Shown in pieces: positions 1 to 8,519 of a DNA stretch of 64,000 nucleotides. Under the pieces are notes generated by a model. That model worked only from the letters and a program-made list of their open reading frames with translations, ran no database searches and was not told the DNA's origin. Position 1 is the stretch's first letter, and each line of letters starts with the position of its first letter. Location of the stretch: the NCBI GenBank assembly GCA_947184155.2, contig CAMXCT020006168.1:87833-151832 (forward strand). The letters are read 5' to 3'. Position numbers and translations under genes: made by a program. Origin of the DNA: Cladocopium goreaui. Its lineage: Eukaryota > Sar > Dinophyceae > Suessiales > Symbiodiniaceae.

Positions 1-13
1 TGGGAAAGGTTGA

Positions 14-736
14 CTCGATTTCTTGCAAATGCAGAACTTGATGCAGCTCTGGAGGTGGCAAAGCAAAGACGATCTGGTCAGGCACGGTGAAGCCATACCA
101 TTGCCTAAGGACGTGAACCCACAGGAGAAGGAGCAGCATGAACTCACTCATCTGCCCAAGGCTCCATGGTGTGAGTGATGCATGGCCACCAAGAGCAGGG
201 AGGACACCCACAAAAGAGCAAGTCTCAAGGACATTGATGACCGGACGATGGTGCATATAGACTTCGGGTACATCACGGGTGAACCCCAGAGTGGTGACGA
301 GAACGCACCCAGCACCACGTTCTTGTGTGCGTTGAAAGCCAAACAAGGTGGGTGGTGGCAATCCCAGTTCCAAGCAAGGACGAAATACGTGGTCCAGCAG
401 TTGGTGAATGCCACGGCAGGATATGGAGACATCAACCTGCTGATTCGCACAGATCAGGAACCAGCATCGCAACACATAGCCAAAACATGGCAATCTTCAA
501 GAGCTGCGATGAAACTCAAGTCGCACATCCAACTTGTTGCAGTGGGACAGCATCAAGGACTGCTGTCAGAAAGGTGCGTCCAGACGGTACGTCGACAGAC
601 TTTGTGTCTCATGCATGAACCGGAAGCCAGAACTGGAGTTACCGTGTCTCCAAGTTCAATACTGTGCACCTGGGCCTTGCGGCATGCAGGGTGGCTGTTG
701 AATCGATTTCAGCCTGCAAGTGGCCCTGCGAGCTGA
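14..736 (+). pseudogene. Ty1/copia polyprotein remnant: zinc finger and integrase core, broken
   Basis: The frame is open from about 14 except for a TGA at 176-178. A HELTHLPKAPWC...CMATK stretch resembles the HHCC zinc finger before copia integrases, and the stop falls between its two Cys residues. After it come VHIDFGYITGE and LIRTDQEPAS, which fit the first and second acidic positions of an integrase DDE core. The reading frame then shifts near 725-740, where the integrase continues in another frame. Integrase would insert retroelement cDNA into the host genome. The stop and the frameshift make this copy inactive. The 5' part (gag, protease) lies outside the window. Confidence 0.75.
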
Positions 737-739
737 GAT

Positions 740-1755
740 TTGAGCGGCGTTACGCCGGCAAGTTGGTGCCATCTGGGACCACAGTTTTTGCGAGAACCCT
801 GCCGGGAAAACCAAAAGGTATTGCCCAGTTCGAGAAAGCGATCTTTTTGGGCAAAAACGAGGCATCAGATTCATTTTTGGTGGGTACCATTTCTGGCACG
901 CGTGTGGCTCGAACTGTGCGCAGGAGTGTCACGCCATACCAAACCGAAAATTTGATGAAGGCCAAAGGGGTACCATGGAATTTCCAACAAAAATCAATCG
1001 GAGTGAAACTGAGATGTCAAAAGTCAATGCCTATGCTTGGCACAGTGCCCTTCGTAGACGAAGACGCTGAAACAGTCAAAAAAACTGGCCAGGAACAAAT
1101 CAGCAGTGAGGCCGCCAGCCCGAACCGGCCAGATGCACAACATTGCATCCGTGAACTGGCAAGTCACCTGGTCAGACCAACAGAGAGCCAGTACCGACAG
1201 CTGGAACACCTTACGTGCTACCTGAAGGGATCAGCTGGATACGCTGTCAGGCTTCCAAAGACCACACGTGGACAAAGGGTGCGGAAACCCAATTTAGAAG
1301 AAAATCAGCAGCCAGAGGAACATCTGCTAGAGATCTTCACTGACTCCGATTGGGGTGGCAACAAAACAACACGCAAGAGTGTCTCGGTGGCACACTTGTA
1401 CTGGAACGGTACATTGATCCACACGTTGACAAAAACCCAAAAGGCGGTCGCACTGTCTTCCCGTGAATCTGAATATGTAGCAATGACCACCGGAGCATCA
1501 GAGGGTGTGTTCCTGAACAATTGCATCGAATTTCTCACAGGAAAACGCTGTCGAATCGTGTTGAGGTGTGATTCGAACAGTGCGCGAGCCTTCTGCCATA
1601 GGCAGGGAGTGGGCCGAGTCCGCCACATATCCTGCGGATTGTTATGGCCGCAAGATCTGGTGCAGCAAGGAGACTTGGAAGTGAAACCAGTAAAAAAAAC
1701 GCAGAAAGGAAATCTTCAGACAACGTACAAGATGCTCAGAGTATTCATGGTTTAA
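740..1755 (+). pseudogene. Ty1/copia integrase C-terminus joined to RNase H; reverse transcriptase missing
   Basis: The frame starts with the integrase tail (RRYAGKLVP, LPGKPKGIAQFEKAIFLGK). Near 1000-1050 it passes straight into the end of the RT/RNase H region (RPDAQHCIRELASHL, then HLTCYLKGSAG). The RNase H part shows IFTDSDWGG, ALSSRESEYVAM and LRCDSNSARAF, the Asp-Glu-Asp acids expected for copia RNase H. The central reverse transcriptase, including its YVDD-type box, is absent, yet the frame stays open to the stop at 1755. This looks like an in-frame internal deletion in a dead or non-autonomous copy. Confidence 0.8.
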
Positions 1756-1758
1756 TCA

Positions 1759-2022
1759 TTGCTGGAGGAAGCTACCGCATCCCCAGTACAAGGGTTTGAG
1801 TCACAGGGCACGGAACCACTGCCATGTGGTAACATCTTAAGGACAAGAGCTGGAACCAATCCATTTTGGATACCGCTGTTGATGGGATTCATCACAGTGT
1901 TGGCAATTGGCCTCCTACTCATCAAACGGATCTGCCGAAGGAGAAGCCGAGAACAGGCAGCGATCCAAGAAAGGGTAAGGGATACTGCGAAGGCCATCCA
2001 AACAGTATGGGATGAAGCATGA
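1759..2022 (+). CDS. Small frame with one membrane segment, downstream of the copia RNase H
   Basis: This 87-codon frame directly follows the RNase H stop. It has no ATG at its beginning (first codon TTG), so it may be a fragment or be reached by another route. A hydrophobic run (FWIPLLMGFITVLAIGLLLI) is followed by a basic patch KRICRRRSRE, the pattern of a single-pass membrane anchor. It ends in GATGAAGCATGA, overlapping the ATG of the next frame. It could be an envelope-like third frame of the element or a decayed host fragment. I recognise no family. Confidence 0.4.
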   Translation: MLEEATASPVQGFESQGTEPLPCGNILRTRAGTNPFWIPLLMGFITVLAIGLLLIKRICRRRSREQAAIQERVRDTAKAIQTVWDEA

Positions 2023-2512
2023 TGACACCATTGTCCATGGAGAAAGACTGGACAGGCTTGAGGCCAGAAATGCAAGGCTGCAGGAACAATCAGCCATTGC
2101 GGAGGAACATCTGCAACAGCTGAGGAGTGAGGTACGTACACTGCGTGTAGCCATCCAAAGGCTAACCCGCGAAAACCCAGGATCCGTCATGGTAGTCCAA
2201 CTTGATGTACCGGGACTACGTGAAAACATCATCAGACAAGCACAAGAGAGAAGGATTGAACGCTCAGATCAAGAAAGATCTGAGGAAGAAATCAATGAAC
2301 CTAGCGACCAAGGTTCAAACTGGGATCCTGAGGAAGAGGCGTTTGGAGACAACGCCCAGGGTGGATGCAAGAGTACCGAAGCATCCAGGCATATGAAAGG
2401 GACCATGGCCCACTGGTCAGTCCCACAAGCTCTCCAGTGGCAGCACTTCGGAACGAGGAAGAAGAGGCCACTGAGAACTCAAGAGAGCTTCAACCGGAAG
2501 AAGAACCAATGA
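2012..2512 (+). CDS. Coiled-coil frame at the 3' end of the copia element
   Basis: This 166-codon frame starts inside the end of the membrane-segment frame. Residues about 10-55 (RLDRLEARNARLQEQ, HLQQLRSEVRTLR) are a heptad-rich coiled coil. The remainder is acidic then basic and low in complexity. With the upstream frame it would make a membrane anchor plus coiled coil if the two were once joined. The function is unknown, and the frame belongs by position to the retroelement. Confidence 0.4.
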   Translation: MKHDDTIVHGERLDRLEARNARLQEQSAIAEEHLQQLRSEVRTLRVAIQRLTRENPGSVMVVQLDVPGLRENIIRQAQERRIERSDQERSEEEINEPSDQGSNWDPEEEAFGDNAQGGCKSTEASRHMKGTMAHWSVPQALQWQHFGTRKKRPLRTQESFNRKKNQ

Positions 2513-2610
2513 GAGCCGGGCACTAGCTAAGTGAGATTTCGCCAAAGTGCCATCCAACTGCTAGCAGCTGACCTAGCAGCAACAAAGGCTGCAAGTTTCA
2601 GCTGAGGCGG

Positions 2611-2728
2611 GGTGCCACTTGTTGAGGTAAGTAGCATGACCCCCGCAGGTAGCAAGGGTGACACGCACAAACCACTGTGCACTCTGCAGCCCTTCTTTCC
2701 GCGTCTCACAACAGTGCGCTACTTTTCA
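2611..2728 (+). repeat. 118-bp direct repeat, copy 1
   Basis: It matches 3581-3698 over its whole 118 bp with 9 mismatches by my count and no gap. The repeat begins near GGTG and ends TTTTCA, so a TG...CA boundary typical of LTRs can be drawn. It contains AGGTAAGTAGCATGACCCC. It may be a short LTR or a segmental duplicate. Confidence 0.75.
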
Positions 2729-3580
2729 TGGTAGCATGGAGCCTGTGCTGAGGACCTAGTTGGCCGCTGTTTTTGCAAGCAGTTGCTGCGCTGGGTACTG
2801 GCGCCAGGGAACTGAGAAAAAAAACGCAATAAGTGAAAGGGGGCTCAGCGGAGTTCCAAAGTTCCCAGCCAGGACGGCTGAGGAAGGATCGCCCGTGGAC
2901 AAGGCAAGGGCGCTGAGGCTGGACATACTTGAGTCCCAGCTGAAAGACCTCAAGGCAAGCTGGTCATTTGGCAGTGCAATCCTCATGAGGCCAAGACGTT
3001 CGATCAGATGGCCTGCGACCCGCGGCGCGGCATCCTGATTCAAAGAACCAGCCACTGGGCCGGAGAGATTGGTGGAACTGATGATGTTAGGTCGTGAAGT
3101 GCGGCGCGTGGATGACCACGTTTGCGTGGAGCTGCAAAGCGGAAGTGGGTTACGGCTACGAAACTCTATGCTTCCGGGCGGACGAGGAAAGGCGTTCCAA
3201 ATGTCTACAGCCCCATGGGTTTCATGTCCCGCAAGAGACTCCACACAAGGACCTCTCTACAGAGATGGCACCATTAAGATCTTCAGGCCAGGACCTCTTT
3301 GGATAGGACCCCACCAAATCTCCACATTTTTTTTTGGGCCAAAACTTGTGCAAGACCATGCAGAGACTTTACCGAAGATGCCGGCAGGATTTTCACACTA
3401 GACTAAGGACCTTTGCAGGATTTTTCGCGCGCTTTTGACAGGATTTCGTCAGGATTTCCACTGGATCTTATCACAGAGACCTCTGCAAGGCCTTGGTCAA
3501 AATGTTCTTGTATTGCGGACCGGTGGGACAGCACCATGAAACCCTTGCAACAAAGACTTGCAAGATTGCCTAAGACCCGC
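2729..3580. other. Interior between the 118-bp direct repeats, no gene recognised
   Basis: About 850 bp with short overlapping open frames on both strands (for example 2760-3038 plus and 2756-3244 minus) that match nothing I recognise. If the flanking repeats are LTRs, this is the interior of a miniature terminal-repeat retrotransposon (TRIM). Confidence 0.35.
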
Positions 3581-3698
3581 GGTGTCAGTTGTTTAGGTAA
3601 GTAGCATGACCCCTGCATGTAGCAAGGGTGACACGCACAAACCACTGTGCACTTTGCAGCCCTTCTTTCAGCGTCTCAAAACAGTGCGCTGCTTTTCA
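3581..3698 (+). repeat. 118-bp direct repeat, copy 2
   Basis: Second copy of 2611-2728, 970 bp downstream in the same orientation, about 92% identical. No clear target-site duplication is visible outside the pair. Confidence 0.75.
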
Positions 3699-3739
3699 CG
3701 CGGAATCGAAATACGCAAGGTTACAAAAATTCACAAAGA

Positions 3740-4220
3740 GTCATTCGACGCGAGAAATTGGAAAATATGCCGCGCCACGGCGGCGCGTCGCAGAACCTAG
3801 CCGTATACGTTGTGCGAGCCTGTGCCGTGTAATGTGCATGGACATAGCACAAAGGCACGTCTGTGCGAAAAAAATCTTGGGAAAATGCCGCGCCCCAGAG
3901 AGCGTACCCTGACTTTGTGCAAGCCCGCGGGGTCGAAACGCACATGAACATCGGAGAATGTTGTGCCGAGGTCTTCAAGGAGTTGCGCCTGCCACGAAAA
4001 AAAGAGCCCGAGGCAAAATTTGCCGCACTTTGTGCGAGCTTGCGCAGTCCAAATGCACATTGACACCGCACAAGAACAATTTTTCCGCGAAAAATTACCG
4101 CGCAGTCGAAAGTCATGGACATTTCATAACAAGAATTTTTTTGCGAGCATTCGCAGCAAAAATACCGCGCCCCAAAAGAACGTACCGTGATCTAATCCCG
4201 GCCTTTGCCTCTTACCCGAA
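3740..4220 (+). repeat. Degenerate GC-rich tandem repeat, unit about 105-115 bp
   Basis: Four diverged units share blocks such as CTTTGTGCGAGC, AAATGCACAT, CGCGAAAAAT and CCGCGCCCCA followed by GAACGTACC. The repeats give short open frames in several phases, which I do not regard as genes. Confidence 0.6.
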
Positions 4221-4299
4221 GAATTCCGCGGTGTGGACACTCTGTTTAGGGGAAGTAGAAAACGTATCATTAAGAGAGGATGCGCTCAAAATTTGACCC

Positions 4300-5326
4300 A
4301 ATAGTTTTTCATGCTTTAGTGTTTGCAAACTCCGTGCCAAATTTTCGAAGACACGTGTGATGGCAGAGTTTGCAATAAAACCACCTAATCGACACAACCA
4401 AATCCCTTCGTTGCAGAGATCACACGCTCTTGCAGCCCCATTTGAGAATGAAATTGATTTACCTCCTTGATCGGAATTTTAGCTGCATAACCATTTGATT
4501 TGAACGTTTCGGCTTGAGATAGGCATGCTTGTTCATGTCTCAGGAGGGATTCAAAAACCCCAGCGCCTCTTTAGGTGGGTTACCCCTCTTTCGATCATTG
4601 TGATGCTGGTGGCCATTACGCAGACGATGGCGATGAGATTTGATCGTGGTTTGCCTTGGTGACTGTAATGCCTTGCCTTTGTGAATTTAGACGGGGTGCG
4701 TTGGTGGCCATTGCATTTAATCTAAGAAAATCGCCTTGGCACCACCTCGGAACAGGAAATGAGAGGAGATTCCTTTGCACAGTGAAAGTTCACAAAGACG
4801 ACGTGCCTTCCCCGCACAATGTATCCGCATACTGGTTCGGAGATGCACCTGGAAGGAGGGCAGTGCACCGGGCTGGTCTCTTCTACGGTGGGAAGCACGC
4901 AAAACAACAAAATGAAGAAGACCGTGCCCACCCACAAACGGTTAGACGGTTTGTTTTTTTAATAAACTATGATTTTCGGATTCCCGGATGGATGATTATA
5001 CGACTTTCATCCTTTTATGGCGTGACCTTTTTTAGGAGGATTTTTTTTTTTGGGTTGGTGGGAGTTTAGATGCAGCTCATGCAGCTTCGGGGTTATCGTT
5101 GGAGGGAAAACATGATGAGAAATTGGAATGGAATTAGGGCCATGGGGGATAATGTAGGGAGAAATTGTGTCACAAACTGAGCATTTTTAAAGCAAGAACG
5201 GCAACCTGCAGATCAACATCCATGCGGGCGCGCTGATGATTTTTGATATGCGCATCGTTTGTCTCAGTGATTTGATAGAGTGACCTATCAATTAGAACGA
5301 AACAAATCCGGTCAAGAAAATGCGAA
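4300..5326. other. No gene recognised
   Basis: One plus-strand open frame (4656-5069, 137 codons) shows no domain, signal or compositional sign that I would trust. The rest is AT-rich with no repeat array. I see nothing else here. Confidence 0.4.
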
Positions 5327-5908
5327 CTAATGACTGTGCTCAGTATTTGTCCAGCATGTACGCCGATCTTTCTGTGACGTCACACCGTTTCCGGCTCCAT
5401 TCTTCAGAGAAGCAGGCATAAGAGCTTTCCAAAGGACTGGACCATGGATGGCTTTGGAATCCGCGCCAAGCTGTTCACCCATTCCTTTTTCCAACAAAGA
5501 GAGCCGGCCGTGAACCGTGCAATGCTCAAGATCTTGAAGGATTCCCTTCACAGTGTGTATTAGGTTGCGTTTCTGTATTGCACGAAGCAAAGGTATCCAA
5601 AATGTATATAAATGTATCATGTCATGTTTTGGCCGGACATCCACTTGCAAAATTATTTTGTTGTTTGCCAGGGTGCAAGGTTTTGATCCGATCCACACCA
5701 TTTTTATCTTCCGGGTCACAGTTGAGGCGAGCCTTCTTCCAGGGCACTCTACCGGCTCCATCGCCATGACCACGGTGGCCGTGCCAGGCCATGTCGTCGG
5801 GGTTGCATCGAAGCGGCCAACCAGTGGAATGGTTTGAGGGAAACGGAAAACGATGAAAATGGACAGGAAACCCAAGGATTTTACCAGTGCCCTCCGGTAA
5901 TCAAACAT
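5327..5908 (-). CDS. Hypothetical 193-residue frame with a signal-anchor-like N-terminus
   Basis: This is the longest clean minus-strand frame outside the repeat arrays. It begins MFDYRRALVKSLGFLSIFIV, a charged then hydrophobic start resembling a signal or signal-anchor sequence. The rest is mixed polar sequence without a recognised motif. In a genome with such short exons, an unspliced frame of this length would be either a single-exon gene or chance. There is no supporting context. Confidence 0.25.
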   Translation of the reverse strand: MFDYRRALVKSLGFLSIFIVFRFPQTIPLVGRFDATPTTWPGTATVVMAMEPVECPGRRLASTVTRKIKMVWIGSKPCTLANNKIILQVDVRPKHDMIHLYTFWIPLLRAIQKRNLIHTVKGILQDLEHCTVHGRLSLLEKGMGEQLGADSKAIHGPVLWKALMPASLKNGAGNGVTSQKDRRTCWTNTEHSH

Positions 5909-6920
5909 GATTTGCTGGAAATTCCATTGTATAAATGATTTCCCCCAACATTTTTTTTAAATGGGGGATTCCCATTGTCATGTTTGATTGTCGGGGGTAA
6001 GTATAGGGGGAACATCAATTGCATGTCAACCAATTCTGGGAGCCAATACTTATGGGTGCAATCCCACACTATCATTGAACGGGGTCATATCCCAACTTAT
6101 AAGGGTTATTATTGCCACGGCTGTATTCATCAATAACCCCAACGGCGCCCCAAACTATCGGTGGACGGAGGAACTTGGTGGAATCCCTGACTGCGGATTC
6201 CAATGCGCCCAGGTAGATAGTGCGAACATATTTGAGACATGTATTCATGTATAGGACAAATTTGATAGCGATGAGGACGAAAAATTGATGATCAGAAACC
6301 ACCCGGTTTCTGCCCAACTGTGGCCCTTGAAACTAAAACTGCTGGAATGCAAGTTGGCATGGGAAATCGTGATGGGTTCTTGGATTCGCTAAAAGCACCA
6401 TTTGGAGAATCTTCTGAGAATTTTCCTTCTTCGTTTTTGTTTTTCATGGGCAGATCGCTTGTAACTGCAACAACAATATTTAACAAGTAGTTTCTGCTCA
6501 TTTTTTTGCATCAGCTACGATATTTGTCTTTAGCAAATCATCATGTCGTATCGTGTTTTACGATCGACTTGCATGGCGTTCAAGTCAATTGAGTCGGTTT
6601 TCAAGGCGACCCCATATTATTTGTGGCATCTGCATATGCAAGTTAGATTTTCAGCTGCATGCTGAAATGCAATTGAGATGTTAAATTGCATTAGAAACAA
6701 CTCAAAATCAACGGGCTCATCACTGGGATGCAACCGTGGGTTGTACCTCACCAGTGATCCCAATCCATCACCTACAATTGCATTCCATCACACTTGTTTA
6801 AGGCGTAAGAAATATCTCGAATTTTAGTACGTGTTTGTTTCATTTTTTCCAGTCTTACTGGGTGAACTTTGGGTTTCATCAGTGTTTCCCCTAACAAGAC
6901 CTTGGTGGCGAACTGCGCAG
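5909..6920. other. No gene recognised; local inverted repeat near 5935-6000
   Basis: AT-rich sequence. A short inverted repeat with CCCCCAACATTTTTTTT and AAATGGGGGATT occurs near 5940-5970. No coding signal stands out. Confidence 0.4.
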
Positions 6921-7113
6921 GTCCCGAGGCCACAGCCGTGGCCGCAGCCGCAGCTGCGAGCCTCGCCGCCGCAGTGAGAGCCGCGCGCGCAGCCACAGCC
7001 GCCGCAGCAGTCGCAGTCGTCACAGCAGCCGCAGCAGTCGACGACGCAGCAGCAGCGTGGAGCGAGAACGCCAAGCGGAAGCTGGGGCGCGACTTCTTTT
7101 CTGGCTGATTTAA
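6921..7113 (+). CDS. Arginine/serine-rich (RS domain) exon, possible SR-protein C-terminus
   Basis: After an AG|G acceptor at 6919-6921 the frame reads SRGHSRGRSRSCEPRRRSES, then dense RS/SR dipeptides (SRSRHSSRSSRRRSSS), VERERQAEAGARLLFWLI and a stop at 7111-7113. RS domains of SR splicing factors have this composition and mediate spliceosomal protein contacts. The same DNA also reads as poly-alanine in another plus frame (6869-7108), but the RS reading is the biologically meaningful one. Its RNA-binding exons, if any, were not identified. A donor at GTGGAG near 7050 could end the exon earlier. Confidence 0.5.
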
Positions 7114-7500
7114 CGGTTAGACAAGTCAGGAAATAATGATGTTCCTTTTCCCACGTCAAGTGATTCCTTACCCGGCCTTACCCGTTGGGAAACGTCTGTC
7201 ACTGGCAGGTTCCCCCCCCCTTGTATAAAGAGGTTTTTCCTGCTGTCAGCCCGCCCAGCCCAATGTCCAGCTGGCAGAGCTGAGTTTGATGTCTCAGTTT
7301 GACATTCTTGTCATTTTAGGAATTAAATAGCCATCGACATGTAACTCAAAGTCGTTCAGCAGGTAGGAATGTTGTGATATGTTAATGGGGATATTTCGAG
7401 ACTATGGGGATATTTTGTTTCTTTGATGGATTTAACATTCGCAATGTGGTTGAAACCATGAAATTTTGATTTGATGGGAAACAAACGGCATATCTTGGGA

Positions 7501-7655
7501 TTAGGATATAAAGATCATCATAAACATAATAATCATAATAAGTGATAAACAATAAGAACAATAATAATTATAATAATGATAATAATCAAAGAATAACAAT
7601 AATGATAATAATATGGTAATAATAATAGTAAATAATAGTAAATAATATATATATA
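7501..7655. repeat. AT-rich ATA/ATT trinucleotide microsatellite
   Basis: Imperfect ATA, ATT and ATG trinucleotide run with TATATATA at its right end. Confidence 0.85.
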
Positions 7656-7656
7656 T

Positions 7657-7807
7657 GTGCGTATGTATGTATGTATGTATGTATGTACGTATGTACGTAT
7701 GTATGTATGTATGTATGTAATGTATGTATGTATGTATGTATGTATGTATGTATGTTTGCATGTATGTATGTATGTATGTATGTTTGCATGTATGTATGTA
7801 TGTATGT
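7657..7807. repeat. (TGTA)n tetranucleotide microsatellite
   Basis: About 37 TGTA units interrupted by TACG and TTGCA variants. It produces periodic open frames (YVCMYVCM and the minus-strand equivalent) that are not genes. Confidence 0.95.
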
Positions 7808-7990
7808 ATAGATATAGATATAGATATAGATATAGATATTAATATAGATATAGATATAGATATAGATATAGATATAGGTTATAGATATAGATATTGCTAT
7901 TGCTATTGCTATTGCTATAGATATGTAGATATGTAGATAGGTAGATATGTAGATATGTAGATATGTAGATATGTAGATATGTAGATATGT
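7808..7990. repeat. (AGATAT)n, (TGCTAT)n and (GTAGATAT)n microsatellites in series
   Basis: Three adjoining short arrays derived from GATA-like units, ending at about 7990. Confidence 0.95.
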
Positions 7991-8235
7991 ATGGGGATTT
8001 AACCCTTATGATCAAATGCAATGGAGACAATATGGGAATACAATGGGGTTTTGAAGTGACCATGAATTTCCGATTCGATCACAGATGAAGGGGATTGAAA
8101 GAGGAGTTACTCAGTTGGATCTGAGGGATTCCCATGCAGAAACATACCATCAGGTGATGGTGGCCATGCGACGGATTTGCAAAGCATTTCCTTTTCACTA
8201 TCCAAATTCTTGTTTCCAATCTTCCAGCCGGATCT

Positions 8236-8340
8236 TATCCTCTTGTAAACTAACATCACTATGGAAAATCACAACCCTTAATGGGTAAATCAACTATAAA
8301 TGGCAATTTTCAATAGCTATGTTTGTTGAACCAGAGGGTA
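8236..8340. mobile_element. Family B palindromic mini-element, copy 1
   Basis: Left part TCCTCTTGTAAAC and right end ACCAGAGGGTA are imperfect inverted repeats. The interior holds ACTATGGAAAATCAC and TTTTCAATAGCTATG, which also pair. Adjoining TAAATCACTATAAATCCCAT sequence recurs inverted beside copy 2, so the full element may reach about 8410. Confidence 0.6.
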
Positions 8341-8428
8341 TATCCCATTAAAATCCCATGGAGTCACTATACAACCCAATTAAATCACTATAAATCCCAT
8401 TATATACCAGGGGGTGTCATGTTTTTAG

Positions 8429-8519
8429 TGCTTCACCGGGTAGCCAAGTTGCTGTCCAAACTCATGGCCTTGCAGTTGAGGAGTTTGCCAGCCGATGGCA
8501 ACGCCAAGTTCGCCCTGAG
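8429..8519 (+). CDS. Candidate exon, gene unknown
   Basis: A pyrimidine-rich tract and AG (8422-8428) precede an open run reading LHRVAKLLSKLMALQLRSL then PADGNAKFALR, an amphipathic helix. The host gene is unknown. It could be an upstream exon of the giant gene or of the RS-protein gene. Confidence 0.4.

Noticed and set aside
7586..7936. Tyr-rich open frames on both strands
   Set aside because: They are translations of TGTA and GATATA microsatellites.
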